Shown: positions 1-27,500 of the stretch, in pieces
How the letters are laid out: each line of letters begins with the position of its first letter
How positions within the stretch are numbered: position 1 is the first letter of the stretch
From: Maylandia zebra
Taxonomy: Eukaryota > Chordata > Actinopteri > Cichliformes > Cichlidae
Length of the DNA stretch: 64,000 nt
Direction: 5' to 3'
NCBI RefSeq assembly: GCF_041146795.1
Contig: NC_135172.1
Location: 43,303,123 to 43,367,122 of the forward strand
The notes under the pieces: model-generated
Databases searched by the model: none
What the model saw: the letters and a program-made list of their open reading frames with translations, nothing else
Told to the model about the DNA's origin: nothing
Made by a program: the position numbers and the translations under genes

Positions 1-2570
1 CTCACCTCAGTCATTTGGGAGCTTTTCAAATCCAAATAAAATATTCAGACACGTCCCTGAGCTGCTGGAGCTTATATAGCCATACTCTAACAAACGTTTT
101 TTGCACAAATCAAACAGACGTATGGGAAAAGGTAGCCTGCCACTTGCACCAAGCCTGAAATGTATAAGTTCATACTGAAACAGCTCAAGCACGTCTGATT
201 TAAATCAGGAAATGTGAGTCTGCACTAACATTTCAAAGGAAGATTGGGCCTTCATGAGCGTTCGCGCTCACCTGTACATGTGAGCGTTCTGCCCTTTTCT
301 TCCTTTTGTCCTGTGAACAAGAAGTGCCGCCTGATGGAGGCTGATGTCTGTCAGGTGCTGAACAGGTGCCACATTCATGCACAGAGGAGGTGCATGAATC
401 ATCCCACATTAACCCAGGAGGAGCTGGCAGGTGACGTTCTTGATAACTGCCTCGTGAATCGATGCCACCTGCTGACCTTTGTTTCTCTTTCACTGCGCTG
501 TCTAAACTGAACACTTCCGAGGCTCTGCTTTGATTTCTGTGCCGCTTCCCGGCCTTGAACTTGCAGGTGAGATCACATCCTTCCTCTCTGTGCCACATGA
601 ATGGATTAGAAAGTATGCGGGTGCGCAGTTCTCCATGCATTCATGTATGTGTCAAATAAACAAATAGGAGAGGAAGCCACAGCCCTGGCCCACGATTCCT
701 CTCCGCGCCGCCGCGACTGTGAGGACCATTGTGTGATAGCGGAGCCACTAAAACAACAACACGCCTACAGAGAAACACGAGAACCGTGTGTGTGCGCGCA
801 CAAGACCGCTCTGATACTGGAGGCATTGTGTGTCCTGTGAGGGCTTTGTTTTGGGAAGTGGAGCAGTCTTGAAAAGCTCAGCTGTCTTGGAGGGCTATTC
901 AAACTTTACGTTACAACCCGTCTTTTTTCCCCCTTCCTCTGTACTTCCTGAAAGATTTTCCATTTTTAACCTCGAGCTGAGCCTGTGTGAAAAGTTTGGG
1001 CCATAACCAACGGATCAACCACAAGTCGTTTCTCAATGGTTTCCAAAATTGCAGAAGTGCAGCATTACTTCCTCTTCTGTGGGTGTGGCGTTCAGCCAAA
1101 TGTTCCCCAAATCTCCGCAGGTGTGTGAGTGAACGTCACACCACATGGCTGAGCTAAGCTCACAAAAGATGCTCCAGATGCTTTGTCTTACCTCCTGCAC
1201 ATCATCCTCATTGCTACCTGAGCCTCTGTGCCCAGAGATAATCCTGTTAGCAGAATAAGGTCTGGAAAGATAGCGATTAAGCAGGCTAGGTAGCAGCTGT
1301 GTGAAGCCTTTCCACAATGTGGCCCCAACTGGGCCAATCCTCTTACATCAGCAGCCATACTCAAAGCTCCTAAATGCCTTTAAGAGCTCAGAGTGTTTCA
1401 TTCATGCAGGAGGCGGCGTTCATTCTCACAGTGGTTTCATCAGGGTACATGATGATGATGATGATGAGGAGGAGTAGGAGCTCTGCTGAGTGTTTTTAAT
1501 GTGTACAGTGGATGTTCCAGTAATATTTCTCTGAGCCAGCGTCTGTTGGGCCATGAAGGTGTTCCTCAAAGTCATTTACAGTAAATGTAAAACTTTCAGT
1601 TTTATATGTAAGAATAAAATTGCTGTGACGTCTTCATATTTAAAAAAGAAGCCGCGTCCTGGGATTTAATAATGTTATAACTGTTAGTGTGCAATCCACC
1701 TTAACCAATAAACTATCTGAACGTCAAAGTGAATCAGTGAGGACGCAGAAGGAAATCTCATCTTCATCCTGTGTGAAGCTCAGAGATGATTAAGTGTGAC
1801 CACCGCCCCGTTTAACCCGGGAGAGTGGCGAGGGCGTGGAAGTCTGAACCAGAACCAGGCTGGACCTGTTTCAGCACTGCTGGGAGCTGTTGGCATGAAG
1901 TTGATCACACAGAGGTGATCATTGCCTCTTCACTTCACTTCAAACTCACAACGGAGGAGGAAACTGTGAGGAGTGTGACATAAAGCAGAAATGCAGACTC
2001 CTCTTGGGATTGTTCACCTTTTACTTTAGAGGTGAACATTCTCTGCTCACACTTTTTCAAGTTTCATTGCAGCTTATCGTTAGTTTGCGATTATCAATGT
2101 GTTCCATGCAAACTCCAGACACCTGCTGGTAACCAGTGCAGTCACAGGGAGGTTTTTAGTGTAGCAGCCTCTTTGCAACAGCCAGCAAACCTTCTCCAAC
2201 CAGTCACAGTGTTCCCAGACAGGCTTCGTTACAGTGACCGAGTCCTTCACCCTGACTACAGCTCCACCTCAGCTTCACAGGCGAACGTAGCTGTGAGTTG
2301 TGGAAATCCAGTCAAACTGCCCACCATACTTTTTGCTGGCCCTGGGCCATCGGCTCAATGTTTATTATGTGGACCCCTGATGAGAAGCTTCCAGAGCCTC
2401 ACAGCAGATTTCAGAGGTGACCGGGTTCGACCGGAGCCCGCCGCCTCGTCAATGACCTGCACTCTGTTGGAGATGTTCTGCAGCACTGTCCTCGCTGCAC
2501 ATACTGGTACACCGTGTGCTTTACATAAACAAATGCATGTGTTCACACTTCTCTTTCCTCGTGTTGGCAG
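1..2570 (+). other. SLK intronic sequence; nothing else recognised
   Basis: This stretch precedes the first visible SLK exon. It shows a short ATG/GAT repeat (about 1448-1470) and scattered open frames without family matches. No exon for the missing N-lobe of the kinase was recognised. Confidence 0.5.
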
Positions 2571-15576
<13,006 letters not shown>

Positions 15577-17285
15577 AGGACACGACGTCTGCACACACAC
15601 GGACAAACGAACGGACGCACCGACGGAGACGGTGAAGACGGAGCCGTGCTGCCTTTGACCTTTGACCTCTGTTTTCTATCAGGATCCATTTGAAGGAGAG
15701 TTCGTGTGAAGTGCTCAGTCCAACCTTCCTGAAGTATTTTTCTAAACAGTGCAGTGCCTGCAGAGTGTCTGCATTTAAATTCAATTAGTTCCCAATTTTA
15801 TTTGCTGCTCGACGTTTTTCCCATTTAGATTTTTGCACAAAGGAAATGATGAAAACTAGTTTCACCACTAAATCTGAATAAATAAGATCAGTAAGCATCA
15901 CTTTTAAGTGATGATGAAGGAGAATGTATTGCAGATAAAAGAGGAGCCTCCTGTCGAAGGGCTGATGACGTTTGATGAACGTCATCAGCCCTTAGCTCGT
16001 GATCTGATGCATGACTTTAATGCAGCGTTTAGGAACTTTTACTGCAGGTTTTTCTTCAGAATGCCTTCAGTCTTGAGCTCAAGACTATTAGTTGTTTAGG
16101 AACAAACCCTGTGAGGAGGGTGGAGACTGTTAGGAAGTCACTGTGGTGACAGGTGGAAAGCATTTACGTCAGCCGGGTCATTTTCCTTGTTGTTGTTTGT
16201 AGGAATGATATTCAGGGATAAAGAAGGAATACAAGCTGCAGTTTTTAAGACAAATAACTGGACGATGATGTGACAGGGCGATCTGATTTTAGGGTTAGAG
16301 CGAGCTTCCCTTCAGAGTCATCTCCTCGTGTTGCTCTGGATTATTTCTGCTCGTTTTAAAACGTTGATGGAAATCCCGTTTCCCCACAAACACTTCTGCT
16401 TCACACAGATTTGACTTTCACGTTCTCGCCTGTTTCTCAAATTATTTTCTTCCACATTCAGTGTTCGTCTCTCCTCCGCTATTGAGTTATTGAAGGATGC
16501 TTTCACAGAGCTCACCACCTGTCGTCCTCGGCAGGTTTGTTGATGGAGGCGCTTCACACCGGCACAGTGATACAAAGTGACTGCCACTGCTGTAGAAAAT
16601 AGTCCCGAGGTGCACGAGGAGATGATCTTAACTGAGAGATCGGTCAAACCAAGTCACATGACTCCTTCACACCTCATATTTGCCTCGTCTGTATTTTTGC
16701 TGCCACATGCAGCTCAGCAGGTTCGGACTGTAACACTGTTTTAGCGACTAGCCTTAATGCTACAGACGTGGAGACCCTGCATACCTGTTGCGACTGCCTT
16801 TGAAGGAATTCTGAAGCTTATTAACAGTTATTGAGGAGGTGGGACGGCTCTTTATTAAAAAATGCACAACATGAGCTTTTTGCAGTTTTTTTATTATTAT
16901 TATTATTAAATCTGATGTAATGTTATAAAAAAATTGGACCTGACTGGTTTAGGCCATCTCCTCCTCTGATTGGTTCATTTGATCATCTCATCTTCTTTGA
17001 TTGGCTGTTATTAGTTAGTCAAAGGTGTTTCATATCATATGTACAAAAAAACTAAACTCGGTGAAGGAGTGCTGTGCACCTTTTACAAAACGGCCTCAGC
17101 AGTTATTTATGTACGAAAGCTGATCGTCCACCACAAACAGTTACAAAATTCTGGTTCTTAACTTCTGAATGTTGACTATAAAACAAACAAAAAAAACATC
17201 ACATTTTATAACATGTATAGTTTTTAGAAGGCCTGTAGTGCTGATTTTCATTTTCATGTAAATAAACTTTTCTCTCTAACGTTGT
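15577..17285 (+). other. slk: Probable SLK 3' UTR with two polyadenylation signals
   Basis: No coding sequence follows the SLK stop. AATAAA occurs at 15877-15882 and at 17261-17266. The second is followed by a GT-rich stretch (about 17280-17292), the usual layout of a cleavage site. Which signal is used cannot be told from sequence. Confidence 0.45.
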
Positions 17286-18484
17286 GCTGTTTCGTTCTTT
17301 ATATGAATCCCAAGACTTGAACCACAAACTCCAAAAAACATAAAATACTCGTTGGTCTGATGAGTAAAAAATGAAATGGTAAAGGTACCACTGAACACCG
17401 TCACAGATGACATGATTCAATACGACGTCCCTGATTTCATGTGTTTCATGTTCAAAACACATTTACAGTTAAAACACCAGCGAAACTACTTTCAGCAGCT
17501 CAGGCGTCAAACACCAGCATTCCTCTTCCTCCTTTTACTCGTCACTGCGAATTCTCCTGAAACAGCAGAAAACCTTCAGTTACGTTTTTTTACTGTAAAG
17601 TCACTGACAGAAAATCATTCCCACAAAAACATTTCAGTCAAAATTCTGCGTTTTTCACAGACTGTGGAAAGAAAAACAAACAGTTCTGGGTGTAGAGGTT
17701 TAGACATCTGCTTGTCTAGCAAAAGGTCGCTGGCGTTATTCCAGCAGGAGACACAAATGCCTTCGAGGTTGAGTCAGGAAAGTCTGCTGACTCAAACATG
17801 AAGCGTGTTGAGCCTGCATTCTCTCAAACGACCAGCAGGGGCCGACTCGTCTAGCTGCAAACAATCAGCCTCCAGAGAAGAAAAGTTCAGCTACCACTGA
17901 AATGCCAAATAAGCTGCATTAAAAAGCATGTTTGTGGCTTTTTGTTATGTTAGAGTACCAACCAGTGGCTGATGAAGGCTATGCTGAACATTTACACACA
18001 GCTTATTGCTGCAGAAGCAAAGGTTCGCAGTAACGACTGCATTCAGTGAACATTGTTACCAGTTTGACAGTTTGTTACCCCGAGGGCGTGTCGAGTCCCG
18101 CCCTTTCTCAGACTCCTCCCTCACTGACAGCCGTCAGCTCGAGGCTTCATATCAGGGCTTTACTGCATTACCATGCTGCCTACGTCCTGTTTGCTCACTT
18201 TGATGAGCTGTTTAGTTGCGTTTAAGAGAAGTGAGCACTTTGCCAGTTTTGGTGAAGTAGCTACAGAAATGTCAACAACATCAGAAGAGTCTGGATGGAT
18301 GAACAGCACAACAGGCCAGAGGAAAACCTTTAACTGTTCTTTTAAACTCCCACGAGCAACACTGACCTCTGTCCCCTTTTGGGCCTCTGTAAACGTCATG
18401 TCCAGGAAGGCCTCGCTCACCTGTGTCCACACACACAAAAAACACATCTTAAGATTATAAACCGATGCGTTAAATGTTCTGACA
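17286..18484 (-). other. Region between convergent SLK and COL17A1 3' ends
   Basis: This stretch should contain the COL17A1 3' UTR on the minus strand. No canonical AATAAA/ATTAAA on that strand was found, so its end cannot be placed. Several open frames here lack family matches. Confidence 0.4.
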
Positions 18485-21400
18485 CTACCAATGAAGTCCA
18501 CGATTTCCTTTTACTGCACCTCTCTCTCCTTTCAGTCCTGGAAATCCCCTCTCCCCCTTCTGGCCTGGTCTCCCAGGTGGTCCCACGATGGCTCCATGAC
18601 CTGTGGAGAACACACTCGGTGGTTAAAACACATCCACATTCTGCTGTACCATGCTGCTGCTATATGTTCTTTACTTTTTATATATTCCACTAAATCAGAA
18701 ACGTTGGTGTCAGAACCAAACAGTCTGCTGTATCCTGGTGGACCCGGAGGTCCCGGTGGCCCCGGGGGTCCCTGGATGACACGTTCAGTGTCACGGAGGA
18801 GACCACGAGCTGCAAACAGACCGAGAAGAAGTGTTAACCAGCAGTCCTTTCAGACGTGCTTTACTTTGGCCCGATAGGACAGTCACTCACATTTGATGTA
18901 TTCCACCAGATCTGTGGCGTTTCCATGGGAATGAAGCCAGTGGCTGTATCCTGGATGACCTGGGGGTCCTGGGGGTCCTGGAGGGCCTTGAAAGACATGT
19001 CTGTACTCCCTCATAATGTCCCGCACTACACCATGAGCTGCAGATCAAAGGAAACAGGGTGATACAAATGTCACGATTTAAGAGTGTTTAACATTGTTTA
19101 TTTAAAAAACGTCCAGCAGGGGGCAGCACCTCTGGATACAAAACAAAGCCTCACACATTAAACTAGCATTTTAAAGCTTCAACACAAGAGTCCACAAATC
19201 CGCCAGTAGTATCACAGTGGACACACCATTGTTTATGGGCTGTCTGTATCTCCCGAGGTAGAGCAGCTCATCTACTAATCAAGTTGGTGGTTTGATCCCA
19301 GTCTGCATGCCAAATATCCGTGGGAATGATATTAACCCCATGTTGCTCTCTGATGCATCCATTAGAGTGTGAATGTTAGATATAAGTGTTGTATTAAGTA
19401 CTTTGAGTGATCAGAGTAGAAAAAAGTATATAAGAACAGTCCATTTACCATTTTATATACATAACCGTGCACTTCAGTGTCAGTTATAAAGGAAACCAAA
19501 GGTCAGGTTGACTTACATTTTAAGTATTCCACCACATCCATGACATTTTGTTGGGAACTAACCAATTGGGCCTCTCCAGGCATTCCTGGAGGTCCTGGAG
19601 GTCCTTGAACCACGCGCTCAGAGTGGCTCATGGCATCATGGAGCAGACCGTGGGCTGCATGATTTAAGAAAATGTGTTTAAACAGATTCAGTCTGAAGTC
19701 AATCATATTTTTTATAAAGCGTGGCGGCCACCTACATTTGATGTAATCAGTTACTTTGAGAGCCATACTGGAGTAGTCGTCAGGCAAACTTGGCTCTCCC
19801 TTGTGTCCTGGGGGTCCAGGAGGACCTGGTGGACCAGGAACTCCAAACATGGCGGCACTCGCATCATCACCTGGAGGAAAACACAGCACAGTCTAAGTTC
19901 ATTAAACTGTAGCCTCTTCTCTACCCACGAGTCTCTGTAACAGCTGTCACCATCTATTCCCCACAAAGACGTAGAACCAAAGAATATCTGGATTTTAAAT
20001 GGGTGAAGCATTGCTTTAAACTCACTCTTGGTATATTCTTGCAGTTCAGCTTTGAGTGTGTCTCTGTTGAGATGGTCAGCAAAAGTAACCAACCCACTGA
20101 TTGGTCCAGGGGGTCCCTCAGGTCCAGGGGGTCCGGGTGGGCCTGGAGGACCTTTGAAAGCAACATCTGTAGGAGGGCAGTGGAGAAGAAGACCAACAGT
20201 GAGACGCAGTTTCTCTCTTTGAGAAGGTGGAGTGAAAGATTTCTGTCAAACTCACTTTGCAGGTAGTCACGAATGTCTGAGCTGATGTATTTAAAAAATC
20301 CAGGTGGACCAGGTGGACCTTCCGGGCCAGGTGGACCTTGTGAGCCAGGGATACCCGGGGGACCAGGAGGCCCCTGAGGGCCAACTAAAGTCTGATACCC
20401 ATCTAGTTGGATAATATATTTATTGGATTAATAATGGTACTAAATCACGGTGAACTTGAGGTATCTTAAAGTCGACCCACTCAGCTGGGTTCTGGCTGTG
20501 GGTCAACATTGTTTCACCCAGACCAAACCATCTGGTCTAACTGCAGAGATTTGTGATGCTTCTTACCTGGTAAAAAGTTTCCAGGAAAACCAGGAGCTCC
20601 AGGTGGTCCGGGAGGTCCAGGAGGTCCAGGGACAGCAAGCGCCTCCCTCTCTGCAGAGAGACCAGGATTATAGTCAGACACAACAGAGGACCTTTTTGGT
20701 AGGTCGCCTGTAAGACTGTCACACCTACCAGACATCAAACTCAGGACACGTTCAGCCACCTCCTGTGTGTTAAAGCTGTAGCTGCCATAGCCTGGAGCTC
20801 CTGGAGGTCCCTGTGGACCCGGAGGACCAGCAATGTATCGCCTCACGTCCTCTCCTGGAAACAAATGATAGGATTCATCACTTTTAGATTCTCATGAAAC
20901 AATTTTGAATTTCTTTCATTGTAGCAGATGTTGCCTGTGTAGCAGAGACTTACTCTGTAAGAGGCTGATCATGTCACTGAGAGAGACGGAGCCAGGAGGA
21001 CCCGGAGGACCAGGAGGGCCTGGGGTCCCATCATAACCTCTGCCTGAACCTGAAACAGCAACAGTTACGGACCTTCACTCACACGTCTTGTGTACCATCC
21101 TGTGGAGCATTATCATGTGATTGACCATACTGTGGATGTAGGCCATGACTCTGCTGGCGACATCATCAACCAGCCCGTCCACTGCATGTCCAGGTGTGCC
21201 TGGTGCCCCCGGAGGCCCAGGAGGCCCAGGAGGTCCAACGAAGTACTCTCTGATGCCACCACCTGATGTCAAAGCACATTTATTCAACATTTTTATCCAT
21301 GTGTAGATACCAAGTTGAAATACCAGGTTCAAACATAGTTGCAAGCAGCAACAAAGTAGAATGAAAGCTACAAGCAGCCATGCAGTTCAGCAGGGCGCCA

Positions 21401-24400
21401 TGTCCAAAGCGAGGCTGAAAGCACCTTTTGCTTTTCGCAGCACCTCCCAGTGTTCAGGTGATGCTCATGAGGGGGCGACAAGTCCAAGATCGTGGATTGG
21501 AAAATATTTAAACTCAAAGAATAACAAAGTGGACACATGACAACTGACAGCTGATGGTACAACTTTTCATGTCTTGGTCTTTAAAGAATTATTTTTTAAT
21601 TATTGCTGCATCCTTTTTAGTTGCACGATGTTTTGTGCCATCTTAAAATGTGATTCAAGTATATGTACCAAATTGGAATTTGACAAATACTTCCAATTTT
21701 CCCAACTTTGTGGCTGATTTATGTTAGCTGTGATGGATGAGGACATTAAAAAAAGGAAAAATCGAAACCCTAACATCTGCGAGGCTTGGCCCGAAGATCA
21801 TCTATCCCAGTTTTATCCCAACTGTGACCTTTGAATTTTTCTTTAATCCCGAATTTCATTTCATTGGATGCTTTAAAATCAACACGATCCAAGGATTCCA
21901 AGTTTCGTCATTTGTATAAAGCAGTTCAAAATTACATGCATAAACACAAGTCCAATTCTAGCCCATAGGTGGCGCTGGAGTGCTTGAGGCGCAGATGTGA
22001 AGCTTGGTGGAAAAAAAACCACACACAAAAAAACAAAATCAGGAACTTTTTGCCAAATTTGTTAATGTTTTAGTGTCTGCCATGGACTCCAGAGGGAGCT
22101 TCAAAGAAGAAGAATTTGATGGAGATGTATAAGAAAAGGGAGAAGCAGCGTGCCTGCGCAGCTTTGCCAGTGCACAGCTTACTCTTAAGGAATTCTGCAA
22201 TGCACGGGGTCAAACCAAGTGATCCCGATCCAGGACAATCTCTTCCAGGTGGACCGGGCGGTCCAGGTAGGCCTGGGGGGCAAGGATTGAGCAAGCTACC
22301 TGGTGCGATAACACGAATTCCCAGAATGTCATTTACATGCAGACAATAAGCTCAAATATCAGTTTAAAAATATTTGCTAATGACAAGAACATCCACATCT
22401 TCAAACGCTGGCCGAGCAGTGACACCGACTTCTATACAGCCACAAGTTGTATAGTGTGCTGAACACTTTACAACCACAGGAGTCGCCCCCTGTTGGTTGT
22501 TCAAAGGAAAGCATGTTTGAAACAGTTTAAGTAACATTTCTAATAATCTAACACTGTCAAACTCACACTGGGAAGGCTTTAAAGAAAGAAAAAGGATCAA
22601 ACTAGATACAGAGCAACTAATGCCCGAGGGTTCGGAAAATTTGGGTTTGGTGTGCTAGCAGCAGCTAATCAGGCAGAGACGAATAGGCTGTAAATGAAGG
22701 CTTTCCTTTAATTATTCTACACCACCCTGGGACAAATTACTTCCAATAATGTAAAACTGTGAGACTTTGAAGATACATCACAGATATAGCATATGTGAGG
22801 GATGACTTTACCTGCGGAGACTCCTGGAGGTCCTGGATCTCCCGTATCACCTGTGAAAGGAAACATAAATCAAATTAAAGTAAATTAGAGCCTTTTCTGA
22901 GTTGGAAGCACACGGACAGAAAGAAGAACCAATGTGCAAACATGAAAAGATAATGTCGGAAAGCTCAATAAGCTCAGAAATGATTTGAATTTACCTTTAG
23001 GTCCCGGTGGCCCGTCTGGACCTGGTGGGCCTTGAGTTCCAGGCTGACCTGGGAAACCTGCAATGAAAACCATTCATATCCAATCATAGCTCGACTGTTT
23101 GTTACTGACCCCAGAAATACCTCAGGGGCACCTGAACACATTGAGACAGTAAAAGGTTCCTGACATACCAACACCTGGGTCTCCAGGGCTTCCTGGAAGG
23201 CCTGGTTGTCCTGGTTCACCTGGAAGAGCCACCATTACATTTAGACTGTCTGTGAAAACCTGGAGTTTCTAAAGTACGACGCAGTTTCCTCACCTTGGTA
23301 CCCTTGTGGTCCTGGGTCACCTAAGACGAAAGAATTATAGAAAACATTCAAACTTCAACACTGGCCAGTTAATTTTCAAAAATATTCAATCGTCAATATT
23401 CATCTGGTCCTCTGCACCTACCCCGTGACCCTTTCTGCCCCGGGGGTCCTGGAGGTCCGGGTGGTCCAGCAAAGAAGGTTTCTGAGATACAAAGTAAAGT
23501 GCACCAAATGCCATGCAAAGACACCAGAGGACAGTGTGTTTGTGTGAAATTAGTTTTCTTTTACCAACCTGATGTCGGCACAAAGCTCCCAGGTGCTCCT
23601 TTCTCGCCAGGAGGTCCAGGTTCGCCGATACCTGTGAGGACACAGATCGGTTTAAGATGGAGAAAAATATTCTGATGCTGCCAAAATCATCTTTTATGCT
23701 GATCATCTATTTATTTATCTTTGTGTCCGTGGAGAAGAATACTTATTTACCTGGCTCTCCAGGAGGACCTCTGGGTCCTGGGGGACCCTCTTTAGACTCA
23801 CCTGAATGAAAGTAACATTTGCATAATCGCGAGTTTAATTTAAGCCACAATGTTTGACATATTTGTGTTACATATAGCTCTAAACGTACCAGGAGGACCC
23901 TGAGGACCAGGTACTCCAGGAGGTCCTGGAGGTCCTTGTGGACCACGAGATCCAACCACTGAGGAAGTGTCTGCTAGGTAAGAAAACACCGAGGACGTGT
24001 TAATATAATATGTTTTTGCTGAAACCAGTAGTGGATTTGGTGAAACTAAAGCTGTACCGCTCACCTGGCTCCCCCTTCTGCCCCCTCTCTCCCTTTTCTC
24101 CTCGCTCTCCCTTAGATCCTAAATGATTTTATCACAGGAAAAAATCAGTCCACATTTTTATTCCATCCAGATGCTTCGCATTGGACAAGATGGCAGATTT
24201 ACCTGGTTGTCCTGGGATACCAGCAGGGCCAATTGGACCCGACAGACCAGGTGATCCAGCAGGACCTGGAGGTCCAGCTGGTCCTGGAGGTCCAGGGATG
24301 GCCACAGTATCAGAGCCAACTATACACAAAAAGATAAACCAAAACCAAGTAAAGCTTTTCAAGCCCAAAAATGAACGACATGTAGCGATTGTAACAAATC

Positions 24401-27400
24401 CTGCTGTTCTTACCTGGAGAAACGACTTTACCAGGTGTTCCTGGTTCACCTGAAACACAGCGTTAGGCTTCATCAAGCACCTATGCAGTCTAGACATATA
24501 TCAACGCCTCCACCAGCTTTTGAGAAAACCACTCTTTAGTGTTTCATACATTTTAATAAGTAACAGTATTTATTAATGTCTTTGAGTTTTTTAGGGGAAC
24601 TTTGGCTCCAGTTTTATTCATCAGCGTAGCCTCACATGCTTTAAGGTTAAGAGCTCCAGATCTTCTGCCCTGTTGGTCCAAACTTTTTTCATTTTCATAG
24701 GAAATAAATAAACTGACTAGAAAGAAAAGACGACCTCACCTTTACCACCAGGCTGGCCTGGGATTCCTGCAATACCTGAACAACAGATGACAAAAGCAAA
24801 ACATGATCATTTAAATATGTACATTTGAATCTGTACCTTAGTTTTTGTATATTATCATACCTGGGGGTCCCTGCAGCCCAGGGGGGCCTGAGGAAAAAAG
24901 TGTTATTGTAAGGCGTGAGAGAGATTGAGGTTTTTATCTCAGGTTAGTCAGATAACATTAAACCGAACATGTAACCAGTAGCAGCAGAGGACTTTTGGTG
25001 GACAGGCATTTGATACCTGGGGGACCGGCATCTCCAGGAACTCCAGGTGGTCCTCTGGCACCAGGAAGTCCTACTGAACCTGGGTCACCTACAGTTTATA
25101 CACAGATGTTTTATACCATTTACAACACTGTGTTCTGTAGTTATTCAGTGTTTGTCCAAACTTCTCACCTGCAATTCCTTTAGATCCCTTTAATCCTGGA
25201 GGTCCTTGAGGTCCAGGCTGTCCGGGTTCACCTAAAAATAAAGGGTTGAGGTTTGAAGATGACATTTTTAAGTCTCACTAGTTATTTCTTGCTTCGTCTT
25301 GTAATAGAATAACCTCAACCCAACATACATATGTACTGCTAGCCTGCATTGGCTGACAACGTGGCGCGTCCTTACACACTTTTGGTAACTTTTATCTCTA
25401 CAAGCCAAACATGGCGAAATATCAGCATTCAAAATGACTGTATTTCAGTTATTGTTAAAGATGCAGAGTGAATCTGGGAGGGGCTAAAATCTAAAACTAA
25501 ACTGCCCCCTTCTGCCGACAGAGTCTTTTTACCCTTTAGCTGTAAAAGGTTGATGGGATTGTCAGCCTGCCAGCAGGCGGGCATTGTGGAGACCAGAGTT
25601 TGTGAAAACGATAACTAGAGAGGTCTGAATCCTGGTGACCTTGACCTCAAGGTCAGAGGTCAATGTGCCTGATAATCTCGTAGGATTTTCAAATATTTAA
25701 TATTAGTTATGTGCTGGTGGCCACAGCAGAGAGGCCATGTGAGTGAACTCTTCATGTGCAACAGAAGGACTGCGTGGCCTTTGTGGATCACAGACGTGTG
25801 CTGAGACACACCTGCCGGTCCACGTGGTCCCCTCTCTCCGTGGTCTCCTTTGGTTCCCGGCAGCCCAGGTGTTCCTCGCTCCCCTGCGTCACAGACAGTG
25901 GAAGAAGGTGGGGTGATCAGAGAGTTGTACAAAGTGGATAAAAGCTTATCCGTTCAGCAACTCAGTGCATTCAGGTACATGGACATGAGCTGCTGAAGAT
26001 CAAACGGAGCACCAGAAGTGAGGAAAAAAGGGGATTCGAGTGATTTGGATCATGCCAGGGCTGATTGATAGGAAGGCACCAACTCAGAGAACTGCTCGTT
26101 AAAACTGAGCTATGCATGAACGCACAACAATCGGATCAAAGCTTCAGGCTGCTGGTGGTGATGTAGCCGTGTGGGGATATTTTCTGGGCACCTTAGTACC
26201 AGCTGAGCTCGCCACAGTGTAGCTGAGTATTGTTACTGAGCCTTTATGACCATAGCACCTGCATGGTGCTATCATCTTAACATGGACCAATATGTTAGTG
26301 AGACAAAGGATTTAAGCAGCAAAAAGGAGTCCAGCCAGGTATGAGCAAGGTGTATCTAATAAAGTGGCCACTGAATGTACACACGGTCTATGGATTTTGG
26401 GTAATATTGTCACAACACACTTAGAAGTGTCAGCATCCCAGTTTATACACAAGTCTAAAAAACCGAAGAGAAAGCGTCTACCTTTGGTTCCTGGAAGCCC
26501 CGCCTCCCCCTGGAATCCCTTTGATCCAGGAGCACCTGGATACATTTTGACAGATTTAATGAAGAAAAGGCCGTTGGTCGACACAAATCAACACTTTTAA
26601 TATAGATGTGAAACTGAGTCTTTACCAGGACTTCCTGCGGCACCCGGCTCTCCTGTGGCACCTAAAGCAGACAAGAAAAACATGCTTGTAGCTGCTAATT
26701 AGCATTTAACCTAAAACCTGCTAAATAACATTTTGATTCTTTGAATCTAAACTATCTGGTTTGATCATCACAAGCTTAACTTTACCTTTTGGACCTGCAG
26801 GTCCAGCAATACCAGCGGGACCCGGTCGTCCTGGCTCACCCTGGAATCCTTTCAAAGCCAAAATACAATCAGTAAATCCTCTCATGTATTTAGCTCGCTG
26901 ACTTACTTGTATAGTTTCAAACCTCTGTCTCCTTTGGCTCCAAAGCCAGGTGATCCAGGTTCTCCTCGAGGGCCCACCGGTCCTTCCCGACCCCTCTGAC
27001 CTTGTGGTCCCTCAGCACCTGGTTCACCTGAGCAAAGAAGAGGAGGAGTCAGGGCTTTTTTTCCTTTTAGTGTTGTCTTTACAAAAGTTATTAAATATTA
27101 ATTATTAAATATACCTGCACTTCCCTTTGGTCCCCTTGGTCCTTCCAAACCTGGGTGCCCGATCTGCCCAGGAAGACCTAAAGCAGACAGACATCAAAGA
27201 AGAGGTTTGTCGGCTCACCGGGGAGGAAACAAACACATTAGTTCTGAGGCTTACCTGGAGGGCCAGACGTTCCTATATCACCTGCAACAAAACAAGTGTC
27301 AGCAGCTAGTTGCACATATTACACCGTTATTATGTGTAGCTAGAAGTACTCCTCACCTTTTTGTCCTAATGGCCCTGGGTCACCTGTAATGCAGAAGCCG

Positions 27401-27500
27401 AGACGATAAATACAAACAAAACATGAATTTCTAAACGATTTTTAAATGATTTCAAACCTTTAGGTCCCGGCTCTCCTCTCTCTCCTTTCAGTGAGTATGC
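18485..27500 (-). CDS. col17a1: COL17A1 collagenous ectodomain exons
   Basis: About 35 short exons of Gly-X-Y triplets alternate with non-collagenous spacers. Approximate blocks, 5' to 3': 27460-27485, 27360-27385, 27255-27285, 27115-27180, 26930-27030, 26785-26850, 26620-26665, 26480-26540, 25810-25885, 25165-25235, 25015-25090, 24860-24890, 24740-24780, 24415-24455, 24200-24320, 24065-24118, 23890-23970, 23750-23805, 23565-23635, 23420-23485, 23295-23325, 23170-23225, 22995-23060, 22810-22855, 22190-22300, 21080-21265, 20955-21050, 20725-20855, 20565-20650, 20255-20400, 20030-20170, 19735-19870, 19515-19655, 18890-19040, 18715-18810, 18485-18600. Spacers such as EDVRRYIAG and GIREYFVG recall mammalian DDVRQYL. 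Borders are approximate except for the last exon. Confidence 0.85.
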
